Source: DASUBV01 sp036510065 (GTDB lineage Bacteria > Actinomycetota > Actinomycetes > Streptosporangiales > Streptosporangiaceae). From it: 64,000 bases of DNA. The notes under the pieces were generated by a model. It did not search any database and was not told where the DNA came from. It saw only the letters and a list, made by a program, of their open reading frames with translations. A program made the position numbers and the translations under genes. Shown here in pieces: positions 10,952-19,940 of the stretch. Within the stretch, counting starts at the first letter, position 1; every line of letters begins with the position of its first letter. The stretch lies in the NCBI GenBank assembly GCA_036510065.1, contig DATCEO010000003.1, positions 28,660 through 92,659 on the forward strand, written 5' to 3'.

Positions 10952-12001
10952 GTGGTCATGCACGTCCTCACGGCGATCGCCAGCCTCCCGCCGGGGGTGC
11001 CGCCAGATTCCCTCACTAGTGCCTGCGGCAGCAGCAGTCCCGGGATCGCCTGCCGGCTGATCTGGGACATCACCAAGAACCGGCACGACGCCGAGCTCAC
11101 GAGGGCCTTCTTCGCGGGACCGGTTCAGCTGGGGCTGCGCATCGCGTTCGTGGTCGTGCTCGCGCTGATCGCGCGGTTCGCCGCGCACCGGCTGATCAGG
11201 CGGGTCACCGCCCGCGCCACGCTGCGGCAGGACAGCGGCAGCGAGCGGTCCCGGTCCATCCTCGGCGAGCGCCGTCAGCAGCGGGCCAGCGCGCTCGGCT
11301 CGGTCCTCCGCAATGCGGCCTCGGTGACCATCTTCACGATCGCCACCTTCATCATCCTGGGTGACCTCGGGGTGAACCTCGCGCCCATCCTGGCCAGCGC
11401 CGGCGTGCTCGGCATCGCTATCGGGTTCGGAGCGCAGAACCTGGTGATGGACTTCCTGGCCGGGACCTTCATCCTGCTCGAAGACCAGTACGGCGTCGGC
11501 GACGTGATCGACATCGACACCATCAGCGGAACGGTCGAGGCGGTCAGCCTGCGGATCACCCGGGTGCGCGACGTTAACGGCGTGATCTGGCACATCCGTA
11601 ACGGCACCATCACCAAGTCCGGGAACGAGTCGCACGGCTGGGCGCGCGCGGTGGTGGACTTTCCCGTTCCCTACGACCTGGACATCAGCCTGGTCCGGCA
11701 GATGATGGAACAGACCGCCGTGGCCATGTGGCAGGACCCCGACTGGCAGGAAGTGATCCTGGAGCGGCCCGAGGTGTGGGGGGTCCAGGAGGTCACCAGC
11801 GACTCCGTGCTGGTCCGGGTCATCGCCCGCACCGCGCCGCTGCGCCAGTGGGAGGTCGGCCGAGAGCTGCGGGAGCGCCTGAAGCTGGCGCTGGCCAGCC
11901 TGGCCGCGGCGGGCGGCCGGACCTCGCTGCCCGAGCCCGGGCCGGGCGACTCGGGTGGCTCGGCCAGCCCGGGCGAGCCGGGTACCGGCAGCGGAACGTA
12001 A
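10952..12001 (+). CDS. MscS-family mechanosensitive ion channel
   Basis: 349 residues from GTG 10952; an ATG two codons later is an alternative. Three membrane segments are visible: one around LGLRIAFVVVLALIARFAAH, one around VTIFTIATFIILGDLG, and the pore helix APILASAGVLGIAIGFGAQNLVMDFLAGTFILLEDQYGVGD, which has the Gly/Ala pattern of TM3 in MscS. The beta domain (IDTISGTVEAVSLRITRVRD) and cytoplasmic C-terminal domain follow, ending in a Gly/Pro/Ser tail. It would release solutes during hypo-osmotic shock. The globin gene starts 13 bp downstream, so the two probably share a transcript. Confidence 0.92.
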   Translation: MVMHVLTAIASLPPGVPPDSLTSACGSSSPGIACRLIWDITKNRHDAELTRAFFAGPVQLGLRIAFVVVLALIARFAAHRLIRRVTARATLRQDSGSERSRSILGERRQQRASALGSVLRNAASVTIFTIATFIILGDLGVNLAPILASAGVLGIAIGFGAQNLVMDFLAGTFILLEDQYGVGDVIDIDTISGTVEAVSLRITRVRDVNGVIWHIRNGTITKSGNESHGWARAVVDFPVPYDLDISLVRQMMEQTAVAMWQDPDWQEVILERPEVWGVQEVTSDSVLVRVIARTAPLRQWEVGRELRERLKLALASLAAAGGRTSLPEPGPGDSGGSASPGEPGTGSGT

Positions 12002-12014
12002 CCTGGAGCGCGTT

Positions 12015-12443
12015 ATGACTGACACCAGCGTACCGACCCTCTACGAGGCGGTCGGCGGTGAGCCGACGTTCCGGCGCCTGGTCCACCGGTTCTATCAGGA
12101 GGTCGCGGCCGATCCCGAGCTGCGGCCGGTGTACCCGAGCCGCGACCTGGGGCCGGCCGAGGAACACCTGCGGCTGTTCCTGATCCAGTACTGGGGCGGT
12201 CCGGCCACCTACAACGAGCTGCGGGGCCATCCGCGACTGCGCATGCGGCACGCGCGCTTCAGCATCGGCGAGGCTGAGCGGGACGCGTGGCTGCGGCATA
12301 TGCGCACCGCGCTCGACGAGCGCGCCCTCGCCCCGGAACTGGACACGCAGCTGTGGGACTACCTGGTGATGGCCGCCCATAGCCTGATCAACCAGCCTCT
12401 GGGCCAGCCAGGCCGACCCGATCTCGGCCTCACGCCTTCCTAG
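12015..12443 (+). CDS. glbO: Group II truncated haemoglobin (GlbO type)
   Basis: 142 residues from ATG 12015, with GGAG 7 nt upstream. Group II markers are present: TLYEAVGGEPTFRRLVHRFY at the start, a YWGGP segment in the CD/E region, the proximal-His helix RMRHARF, and Trp G8 in RDAWLRHM. The protein binds haem and oxygen, and the family is linked to oxygen/NO/peroxide handling. It lies 13 bp behind the channel gene. Identification as the GlbO group is by motif and length; the physiological role is inferred. Confidence 0.92.
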   Translation: MTDTSVPTLYEAVGGEPTFRRLVHRFYQEVAADPELRPVYPSRDLGPAEEHLRLFLIQYWGGPATYNELRGHPRLRMRHARFSIGEAERDAWLRHMRTALDERALAPELDTQLWDYLVMAAHSLINQPLGQPGRPDLGLTPS

Positions 12444-12465
12444 AAGAGGCCTGACGCCCGGAGCA

Positions 12466-12496
12466 TTGACAGATGCCAGCTAATCTCGCGGATACT
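12466..12496 (+). promoter_or_regulatory. Putative sigma-70-type promoter of the kinase gene
   Basis: TTGACA (12466-12471) and GATACT (12491-12496) are separated by 19 bp, slightly long for the class. A local AT-rich patch follows. It lies 92 bp before the GTG start of the kinase gene, in the gap after the globin gene. Confidence 0.5.
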
Positions 12497-12587
12497 AAAA
12501 TCAGCTGCTTTTTCATCTGCACGTAACTGAGCTCCGCTTCCGGCAGTGGCAGCTGCCGGAGCGCGGCACCCCACGCTGGAGGGCCCG

Positions 12588-14330
12588 GTGACCGAGGAGA
12601 TCAGCTCGGCTCCGTCGCAGGCTGGCCCCGGCGGGCAGCTGGCCGGGTACCAGATCGAGGCGGAGATCGGCCGGGGCGGCATGGCGATCGTCTACCGCGC
12701 CATCGACGTGAAGCTGGGCCGGACCGTCGCCCTGAAGATCCTGGCCCCCCGGCTGGCCGAGGACGAGTCCTTCCGGCGCCGGTTCATCCACGAGTCACGG
12801 GCCGCCGCCGCCGTGGACCATCCGCACATCGTGCCGGTGTTCGAGGCCGGGGAGGCCGAGGGCTGCCTGTTCATCGCCATGCGCTACGTCGGCACGGGCG
12901 ACGTCCGGACCCTGCTGGACCGGCAGGGCCGGCTCTCGGTCCCGCGGACCGTCGCCATCACCGCCCAGGTGGCCTCCGCGCTGGACGCGGCGCACGCTCG
13001 CGGGCTGGTGCATCGCGACATCAAGCCCGCCAACATGCTGCTGGCCGAGTCGGGAGACGGCCGCTCCGACCACGTCTACCTGTCCGACTTCGGGCTGAGC
13101 AAGCAGGCCCTGGCCCCGAGCGGCCTCACGGCGACCGGACAGTTCCTGGGCACCCTGGACTACGTCGCGCCCGAGCAGATCGAGGGCCGCTCAGTAGACG
13201 GGCGGGCCGACCTGTACGCGCTGGCCTGCGCCACGGTCGAGATGCTGACGGGCGCCCCGCCGTTCCGGCGCGAGGAGAACCTGGCGCTGATGTGGGCTCA
13301 GCTCTCCGAGCCGCCGCCCGCGCCGAGCGAGCGGCGCCCGGACCTGCCGCCGGCCGTCGACCAGGTCATCGGCCGGGCCCTGGCCAAGTCCCCGGCTGAC
13401 CGGTACCGGACTTGCATGGACTACGCGGCCGCGCTGCATGCGGCCTGTGTCTCCCAGCCGGGCGAGACCGGCCGGCCGCGCACTGTGGCCTCGGCCGCCG
13501 GGCTCGCCGCCGATCCGTTCCAGCGGCCGTCCACGGAGCTGTCCGCCCCGTCCGGCCCGGGACTGACCAGCGTGGATTCTCCGCCGGCCGCGGCGGCTGC
13601 CGCCCCGCCGCCCGCCCCGCCGCCCGCTCAGCCGGCCGTTCCGCGGCCCTGGCCGGCCAGGCCGCCGGGCTCGGCCGGGTCGCCGCAGGACCGGCCGGGC
13701 GACGCTCCCGTGTCGGAGATACCAGACAACTGGTGGCGGCAGCCCTCGGCCGCGCAGTCACCGGCACCGCAGTCACGGCCGCCGCAGTCCCCGCAGCAGG
13801 AGGCTGCGACCGGATGGCTGGGGCCAGCTGCGGGCACGGCCAGGAGATCCGGAATGACGACGCCCGCCGCGCCGGGCCGCCAGGGCGCCGGCAGCCGCCG
13901 CCGGGGAAGCGGCCTGGCCATCACGGCGGCCATCGTCGTGCTGCTCTGCCTGGCCGGTCTCGGCTATAAGCTGCTCCACCACCACGCCAGCCCGGTCGCT
14001 CAGCCTCCGGCCCGGCAGACCGCGCCGGCCGCGGCGGCGACTGTCACCCCGGCCATGACCGTCCAGGACTACTTCCGGGCGATTAATCATCACCGGTACG
14101 GCCGGGCCTGGCTCCTGGGCGGCAGGCACACCGGCATGTCGTTGGCGGCGTTCGTCAGCGGGTTCCGCGGGACCGCCCATGACGCGGTGAAGATCGTGTC
14201 GACGAGCGGTGACATCGTGACTGCCCGCCTGGCCGCGACCCAGACCGACGGCTCCGTGCAGACCTACGAGGGCACCTACACCGTGATGAACGGCCAGATC
14301 GTCCGGCCCGATATCCACCGGGTCAGCTGA
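12588..14330 (+). CDS. PknB-type membrane Ser/Thr protein kinase with extracellular NTF2-like domain
   Basis: 580 residues from GTG 12588, preceded by GGAGGG. The cytoplasmic kinase domain spans about residues 20-290: glycine loop IGRGGMAIVY, Lys in VALKIL (K50), HRDIKPANM near 142, DFGLSK near 167, GTLDYVAPEQ and DLYALACATVEML. A Pro/Ala/Gln-rich linker leads to one membrane helix (about 441-462) and an external domain of about 100 residues (VQDYFRAINHHRYGRAW...) with the look of an NTF2/SnoaL-like fold. No PASTA repeats are present, so it is not the peptidoglycan-sensing PknB. The ligand is unknown. Confidence 0.9.
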   Translation: MTEEISSAPSQAGPGGQLAGYQIEAEIGRGGMAIVYRAIDVKLGRTVALKILAPRLAEDESFRRRFIHESRAAAAVDHPHIVPVFEAGEAEGCLFIAMRYVGTGDVRTLLDRQGRLSVPRTVAITAQVASALDAAHARGLVHRDIKPANMLLAESGDGRSDHVYLSDFGLSKQALAPSGLTATGQFLGTLDYVAPEQIEGRSVDGRADLYALACATVEMLTGAPPFRREENLALMWAQLSEPPPAPSERRPDLPPAVDQVIGRALAKSPADRYRTCMDYAAALHAACVSQPGETGRPRTVASAAGLAADPFQRPSTELSAPSGPGLTSVDSPPAAAAAAPPPAPPPAQPAVPRPWPARPPGSAGSPQDRPGDAPVSEIPDNWWRQPSAAQSPAPQSRPPQSPQQEAATGWLGPAAGTARRSGMTTPAAPGRQGAGSRRRGSGLAITAAIVVLLCLAGLGYKLLHHHASPVAQPPARQTAPAAAATVTPAMTVQDYFRAINHHRYGRAWLLGGRHTGMSLAAFVSGFRGTAHDAVKIVSTSGDIVTARLAATQTDGSVQTYEGTYTVMNGQIVRPDIHRVS

Positions 14331-14356
14331 CCGGCGGCGGCCGGTCAGCTGATCCG

Positions 14357-16021
<1,665 letters not shown>

Positions 16022-16028
16022 GTAACCA

Positions 16029-16034
16029 AGGGTA
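16029..16034 (-). promoter_or_regulatory. Putative -10 element of a leaderless ettA transcript
   Basis: On the minus strand TACCCT ends 7 nt before the ettA ATG, and a TCGACC hexamer lies 17 bp further upstream. The ATG has no ribosome site. The geometry is that of leaderless actinobacterial mRNAs. Confidence 0.45.
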
Positions 16035-16136
16035 GGGGCAGCGGGCCGGGGGTCGAACCACAGGCGCTGGCCCGGGTCCCCCGGCCCCCTGTCCCCCGGC
16101 GCCCTGGCCCCCGATGCCCTGGCTGCCGACCGCCGG

Positions 16137-16736
16137 TCAGAACGGCGCCGTGCCGCTGGCCTGCTCAGCCAGCACGGCGACCGCGTCCTCGTCGAACATC
16201 TCGCCGCCGGAGTCCTCGGCCTCCTCGCCCGCGTGGCCGGCCGGGCGGGCTGCCGCCGCGACCAGGCTGGCGAACGCCGCCTCGTCGGCTGCGGCGTCCG
16301 CCCCGGCCACGCCACTTCCGGAGCCGCCGTCCTGCGCGGCCCGGTATTCCATGGCCGTCATCCCGGTCTGCGGCCGGAGCCGCTGGAACTGAGCCACTCC
16401 GCGGGACAGATCGTGCCCGATCGAGGCGGCATCGACCTCCACCCTGGTGCGCTGGCGGCCGGCCTTGTCCTCGAAGTCACGGATCGTCATCCGGCCCCGC
16501 ACCACGACCGGATCGCCCTTGCGCAGGCAGGTCCCGGCGTTCTCGGCCAGCTTGCGGTAGCACTGGACCGTCAGGAACGAGGTATCGGCATCCACCCATT
16601 CCCCGGTGGCCCGGTCCAGCTTGCGGGGCGTCCAGGCCACGCGCATGGACAGGCTCGGAACGCCGGTGCGGGTCTCGTTCAGGTAAGGCTGAGTGGCCAC
16701 GAAGCCGCTCAGGCTGATGTGTGCCTCGTTCATCAT
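16137..16736 (-). CDS. ssb: Single-stranded DNA-binding protein (SsbB-like paralogue)
   Basis: 199 residues. Two adjacent ATGs at 16736 and 16733 are 5 and 8 nt from AGGAGG, so either may be used. The OB-fold core spans about residues 4-115 (ISLSGFVATQPYLNET, FLTVQCYRKLAENAGTCLRKGD, VVVRGRMTIRDFEDKAGRQRT). A Gly/Ala linker and an acidic stretch (EEAEDSGGEMFDEDAVAV) follow. It lacks the classical DDDIPF tail and ends GTAPF, so it is more likely the accessory SSB of Streptomyces type than the replicative one next to rpsF. It lies 115 bp upstream of ettA on the same strand. Confidence 0.88.
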   Translation of the reverse strand: MMNEAHISLSGFVATQPYLNETRTGVPSLSMRVAWTPRKLDRATGEWVDADTSFLTVQCYRKLAENAGTCLRKGDPVVVRGRMTIRDFEDKAGRQRTRVEVDAASIGHDLSRGVAQFQRLRPQTGMTAMEYRAAQDGGSGSGVAGADAAADEAAFASLVAAAARPAGHAGEEAEDSGGEMFDEDAVAVLAEQASGTAPF

Positions 16737-16832
16737 CGGAACCTCCTGGGCCGTCCGGAGGCGGCACCGTGCCGCCGCCGCTGCCTCAAAGATCCCCGGA
16801 TCGCGGCCTCCCGGCAGAAGGTCTCGCCACGC

Positions 16833-16871
16833 TGTGGACAGCCGCGGTCAGTGCGCCCGTCCTGTGGACAA
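16833..16871. promoter_or_regulatory. Two DnaA-box-like 9-mers upstream of ssb
   Basis: TGTGGACAG (16833-16841) differs at one position from the actinobacterial DnaA box TGTGGACAA, and 16863-16871 is a perfect match. They are 30 bp apart in the gap between the protease and ssb, about 100-135 bp upstream of the ssb start. Whether DnaA binds is not known. Confidence 0.4.
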
Positions 16872-16911
16872 GGCGCGGGCCATCGCCGGAAGCCTGTGAG
16901 AGCATGCCGGG

Positions 16912-17853
16912 TCAGGCCGCTACCAGCTCGGCCGGCTCGGCGATGACATCCACCAGGGCGCCGTTGCGCATGACCGTCACGGCCAGCGGCCGCCCGATCG
17001 CCTCACTGAACATCAGCCGCTGCAGGTCCTGCGCGCGCGTCACCGGGCTGCCCCCGGCGCTCAGCAGCAGATCGCCGGGGCGCAGGCCGGCCCGGGCGGC
17101 GGGGCCGGCGGGCACCACCTCGGCCACCCGGAGCCCTTCGGCGCGGCCGACTCGCTCCCGCAGCGGCGCCGGCACCGGGGCGGGCACGCAGACCAGCCCG
17201 AGATATGCCCGGCGCACCCGCCCATCGCGCATCAGCGCCGCGATGATCCGCCGGCTCGTGGCGTTGACGGGGACGGCCAGCCCGAGGCCGATCCCGGCTA
17301 CCGCCGTGTTGATGCCCACCACCCGCGACCTGGCGTCGGCCAGCGCGCCACCCGAGTTGCCGGGATTGAGCGCCGCGTCGGTCTGGATCACGTCCTCCAC
17401 CAGCCGCGCCGCCGAGCCGCTGTGCGTCGGCAGCGACCGGCCCAGCGCGCTGACGACGCCGGCCGTCACCGAGCCGGCCAGGCCGAGCGGGCTGCCGACG
17501 GCTACCACCAGCTGGCCGACCACCAGCTTGTCTGCCTCGCCGAGCTCTGCGGGAGCGGGTATCGCGCCATCGGCCCGGACCACGGCCAGATCGGACAGCG
17601 GGTCGGTGCCCACCACCGCGAATGGCGCGCTCGTGCCGTCGGAGAACAGCGCCGTGCCCTGCTCAGAGCGGCCGACGACGTGGGCGTTGGTGAGCAGGAA
17701 ACCGTCCGGGGTGAACACGACGGCCGAGCCCTGGCTCTCCCCGTTCCGGCCCCCTGCCTGCGGGACCCGCAGGCTCGCCACCTTGGGGGTCAGCTCCGCC
17801 GCCACTCCGGCCACGATCCGCGAGTACCCGTCGAGGTCAGGGTCTGATGACAT
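16912..17853 (-). CDS. Trypsin-like serine protease with PDZ domain (HtrA/S1C type), no membrane anchor
   Basis: 313 residues. The catalytic triad is visible: His in LLTNAHVVG, Asp in LSDLAVV, Ser in NPGNSGGAL. A C-terminal PDZ domain follows (GLRVAEVVPAGPAARAGLRPGDLLLSAGG). Unlike most HtrA/DegP relatives there is no signal peptide or membrane segment at the N-terminus (MSSDPDLDGYSRIVAGVAAEL), so the enzyme would stay in the cytoplasm. An upstream extension is blocked by the lack of a suitable start. Single gene on the minus strand. Substrates are unknown. Confidence 0.9.
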   Translation of the reverse strand: MSSDPDLDGYSRIVAGVAAELTPKVASLRVPQAGGRNGESQGSAVVFTPDGFLLTNAHVVGRSEQGTALFSDGTSAPFAVVGTDPLSDLAVVRADGAIPAPAELGEADKLVVGQLVVAVGSPLGLAGSVTAGVVSALGRSLPTHSGSAARLVEDVIQTDAALNPGNSGGALADARSRVVGINTAVAGIGLGLAVPVNATSRRIIAALMRDGRVRRAYLGLVCVPAPVPAPLRERVGRAEGLRVAEVVPAGPAARAGLRPGDLLLSAGGSPVTRAQDLQRLMFSEAIGRPLAVTVMRNGALVDVIAEPAELVAA

Positions 17854-18052
17854 GTACGCTCCTCTGTCGGGATTACAAGATTACAGAGAAACCCAGACCT
17901 CGCACCACCCCGTCATGCCGCGGCCCTGTCGCGGCCTCCATGCCGGCAGCCTGGTGCACGAACGGCATGGACGCGCGGTTGCTGATCCTGTATGAGCATC
18001 GGATGCACGTCGATGGCGCTGGAGATGGCCGACGATAACGTCGGGCCGGCCG

Positions 18053-18092
18053 CCGGCGGTGCCCGCCCGCACGGGCGGGCGGGCACCGCCGG
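18053..18092 (-). terminator. 17-bp stem hairpin after the dynamin-like gene pair
   Basis: 18053-18069 pairs perfectly with 18076-18092 across a 6-nt loop, beginning 10 nt past the stop of the downstream GTPase gene. No T-run follows, which is common in high-GC actinobacteria. Confidence 0.65.
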
Positions 18093-18101
18093 TGCGGCTA
18101 G

Positions 18102-19940
18102 TCAGCCGTGGTGGCCGAGGGCGACCTGCAGCTCCGCCCGGAGCCGGTCAAGCTCGGAGAGCTCCTGCAGGGCCGGCGCCACCACGAGTTCCTGCGCGAC
18201 GCCAGACATCCGGTCCTGCATGTCCTCGGCGACCTGCTCGTTTTCCCGGATGGCTGCCTTCCGGACCGCGTTGACGCACGCGGATGCGGTCAGCCATCCC
18301 AGGATCAGCATGGCGACGATGAGGATCGCGATGAGCGGCAGCAGCGACACGGCGCTGAACAGGCGCGGGACGTTATTGCCGGTGGCCACGACGCCGAAGA
18401 TGACGATGGTCACTATCCAGGCCAGCCCGACGATCACGCAGCCGAGCAGCAGCCCCTGCCAGACCCCGATGGCACGCCACCAGCCCGCGATCTTGTTTTC
18501 TGCCGGGAGTGACTCCCCGATCCGGCGGCCGAGCGCGCCGGGGATATCGCCCGCGCGCGACCGGATCGCCGTCCTGATCGTCGCCGACCACGGCTTGGGC
18601 AGGTTCGGGCTGACCTCGTCGGCCAGCTCGGTCAGGGCGTTGTCGATCTCCGACTGCTGCGCGCCGGACGGGCCGGCGGTTACCCCGCGCAGCTCCGCCC
18701 ACAGCCGGCCCAGCCTGATCTTGCGCACCGGATCGCGCCGGACGACCCGCTCGACCAGCCAGCTGACTGGCCAGCCTACGTAGTCCACCGCCCGCAGCTC
18801 GCGAGCGCTCTGCAGCGCGTCGCCGATGGCCGCGACGCCGGCCGCCTGGGCGAACGCGGCGGCGAGCTTCCGGGGGGCGGCGGCCAGGATGCTGGCGGCG
18901 GACCTGCTGTCAGCGGCCCGGCCCGCGGCACCGCTGGCCAGCTGGCCGGCCGAGCCGAGCGCCGTGGGCTCCAGTCCCGCGTACGGCGCGAAGCGGGCCG
19001 CGACGGCGTCCACGTCGGCCGAGATACGCGCGGTCGCGGCCCGCCGCGCCGTTACCGTCTCGGCCAGCAGCTTGCGCAGCGGGCCGACGCCGTCGCCGGT
19101 AGCCGCCGAGGTGACCAGGATCTGCACGTCGTGCAGGTCCTCCGCGTCGAGGAGCCGCCGCAGGTCATTGACGCAGTCCTCGATCTGCGCCGGCGACAGC
19201 ACATCCGACTGGTTCAGCACCACGGCGATCACCTCGGAGTGACCCGCGAGCGGCACCAGGAAGCGACGGTGCACGGCCGCGTCCGCGTACTTCTGCGGGT
19301 CCAGCACCCAGATCATCAGGTCGGCCAGTTCCACGAGATGGTCGACCTGGTGGGTGGCATGCGCCATCACCGAGTCGTGGTCGGGCAGGTCGAGCAGGAC
19401 CAGCCCGGCCAGCGCCTGCTCGCCGCCGCCGAGCGCGCTGGCCCGCGCGTACCGGTAGCGGCGCGGGACACTCAGCCACTCCAGCAGCGGGCCGGAGCCG
19501 GCCACGCCCCAGACGCACGCGTGCACGTCTCTGGTCACCGGGCGGGTGACCCCGACGGTCGAGAAATCCGCCCCGGCTATCCGGTTGAACAGCGATGACT
19601 TGCCGCTGCCCGTGCCGCCGGCCAGCGCCACGACCGTATGCGCCGACGACAGCCGGAGCCGCTCGCCGGCCCGGGCCAGCAGATCGCCGGTGTCATCGAG
19701 CAGTTCCTTGCTGACCCCGTCCGGGCCGCTGCGCGCGGAGCCGATCTGGACCAGCCGGGCCAGCGCGCCGAGCCGCGCGGACAGCTCGCTGGCCGCCCGC
19801 AGCGGCGCGGCCCAGTACTCCCCCGGCGCGTCGGTCCCGTCAGCCTCGTCCTGGCCAGGCTGGGTGCCGCCGGCCTGGTTTCCGCCAGCTTGCTTCGGGC
19901 CGGGCTGCCTCCAGCTAGCCCGTCTCCCGGCATTGGTCAT
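18102..19940 (-). CDS. Dynamin-like/YfjP-type GTPase with two C-terminal membrane segments (DynB-like)
   Basis: 612 residues. GTPase motifs: G1 LAGGTGSGKSSLFN, G3 LLDLPDHDSV, G4-like VLNQSDVL. Two membrane segments (GLLLGCVIVGLAWIVTIVIFG and LLPLIAILIVAMLILGWLT) lie near residues 490-555, followed by a helical C-terminus. The gene overlaps the preceding, related GTPase gene by ATGA, so the two are translationally coupled. In Streptomyces a dynamin-like pair (DynA/DynB) stabilises the FtsZ ring during sporulation septation; the tandem arrangement and the membrane segments fit DynB, but identity with that pair is inferred and not shown by sequence alone. A hairpin follows the stop. Confidence 0.82.
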   Translation of the reverse strand: MTNAGRRASWRQPGPKQAGGNQAGGTQPGQDEADGTDAPGEYWAAPLRAASELSARLGALARLVQIGSARSGPDGVSKELLDDTGDLLARAGERLRLSSAHTVVALAGGTGSGKSSLFNRIAGADFSTVGVTRPVTRDVHACVWGVAGSGPLLEWLSVPRRYRYARASALGGGEQALAGLVLLDLPDHDSVMAHATHQVDHLVELADLMIWVLDPQKYADAAVHRRFLVPLAGHSEVIAVVLNQSDVLSPAQIEDCVNDLRRLLDAEDLHDVQILVTSAATGDGVGPLRKLLAETVTARRAATARISADVDAVAARFAPYAGLEPTALGSAGQLASGAAGRAADSRSAASILAAAPRKLAAAFAQAAGVAAIGDALQSARELRAVDYVGWPVSWLVERVVRRDPVRKIRLGRLWAELRGVTAGPSGAQQSEIDNALTELADEVSPNLPKPWSATIRTAIRSRAGDIPGALGRRIGESLPAENKIAGWWRAIGVWQGLLLGCVIVGLAWIVTIVIFGVVATGNNVPRLFSAVSLLPLIAILIVAMLILGWLTASACVNAVRKAAIRENEQVAEDMQDRMSGVAQELVVAPALQELSELDRLRAELQVALGHHG

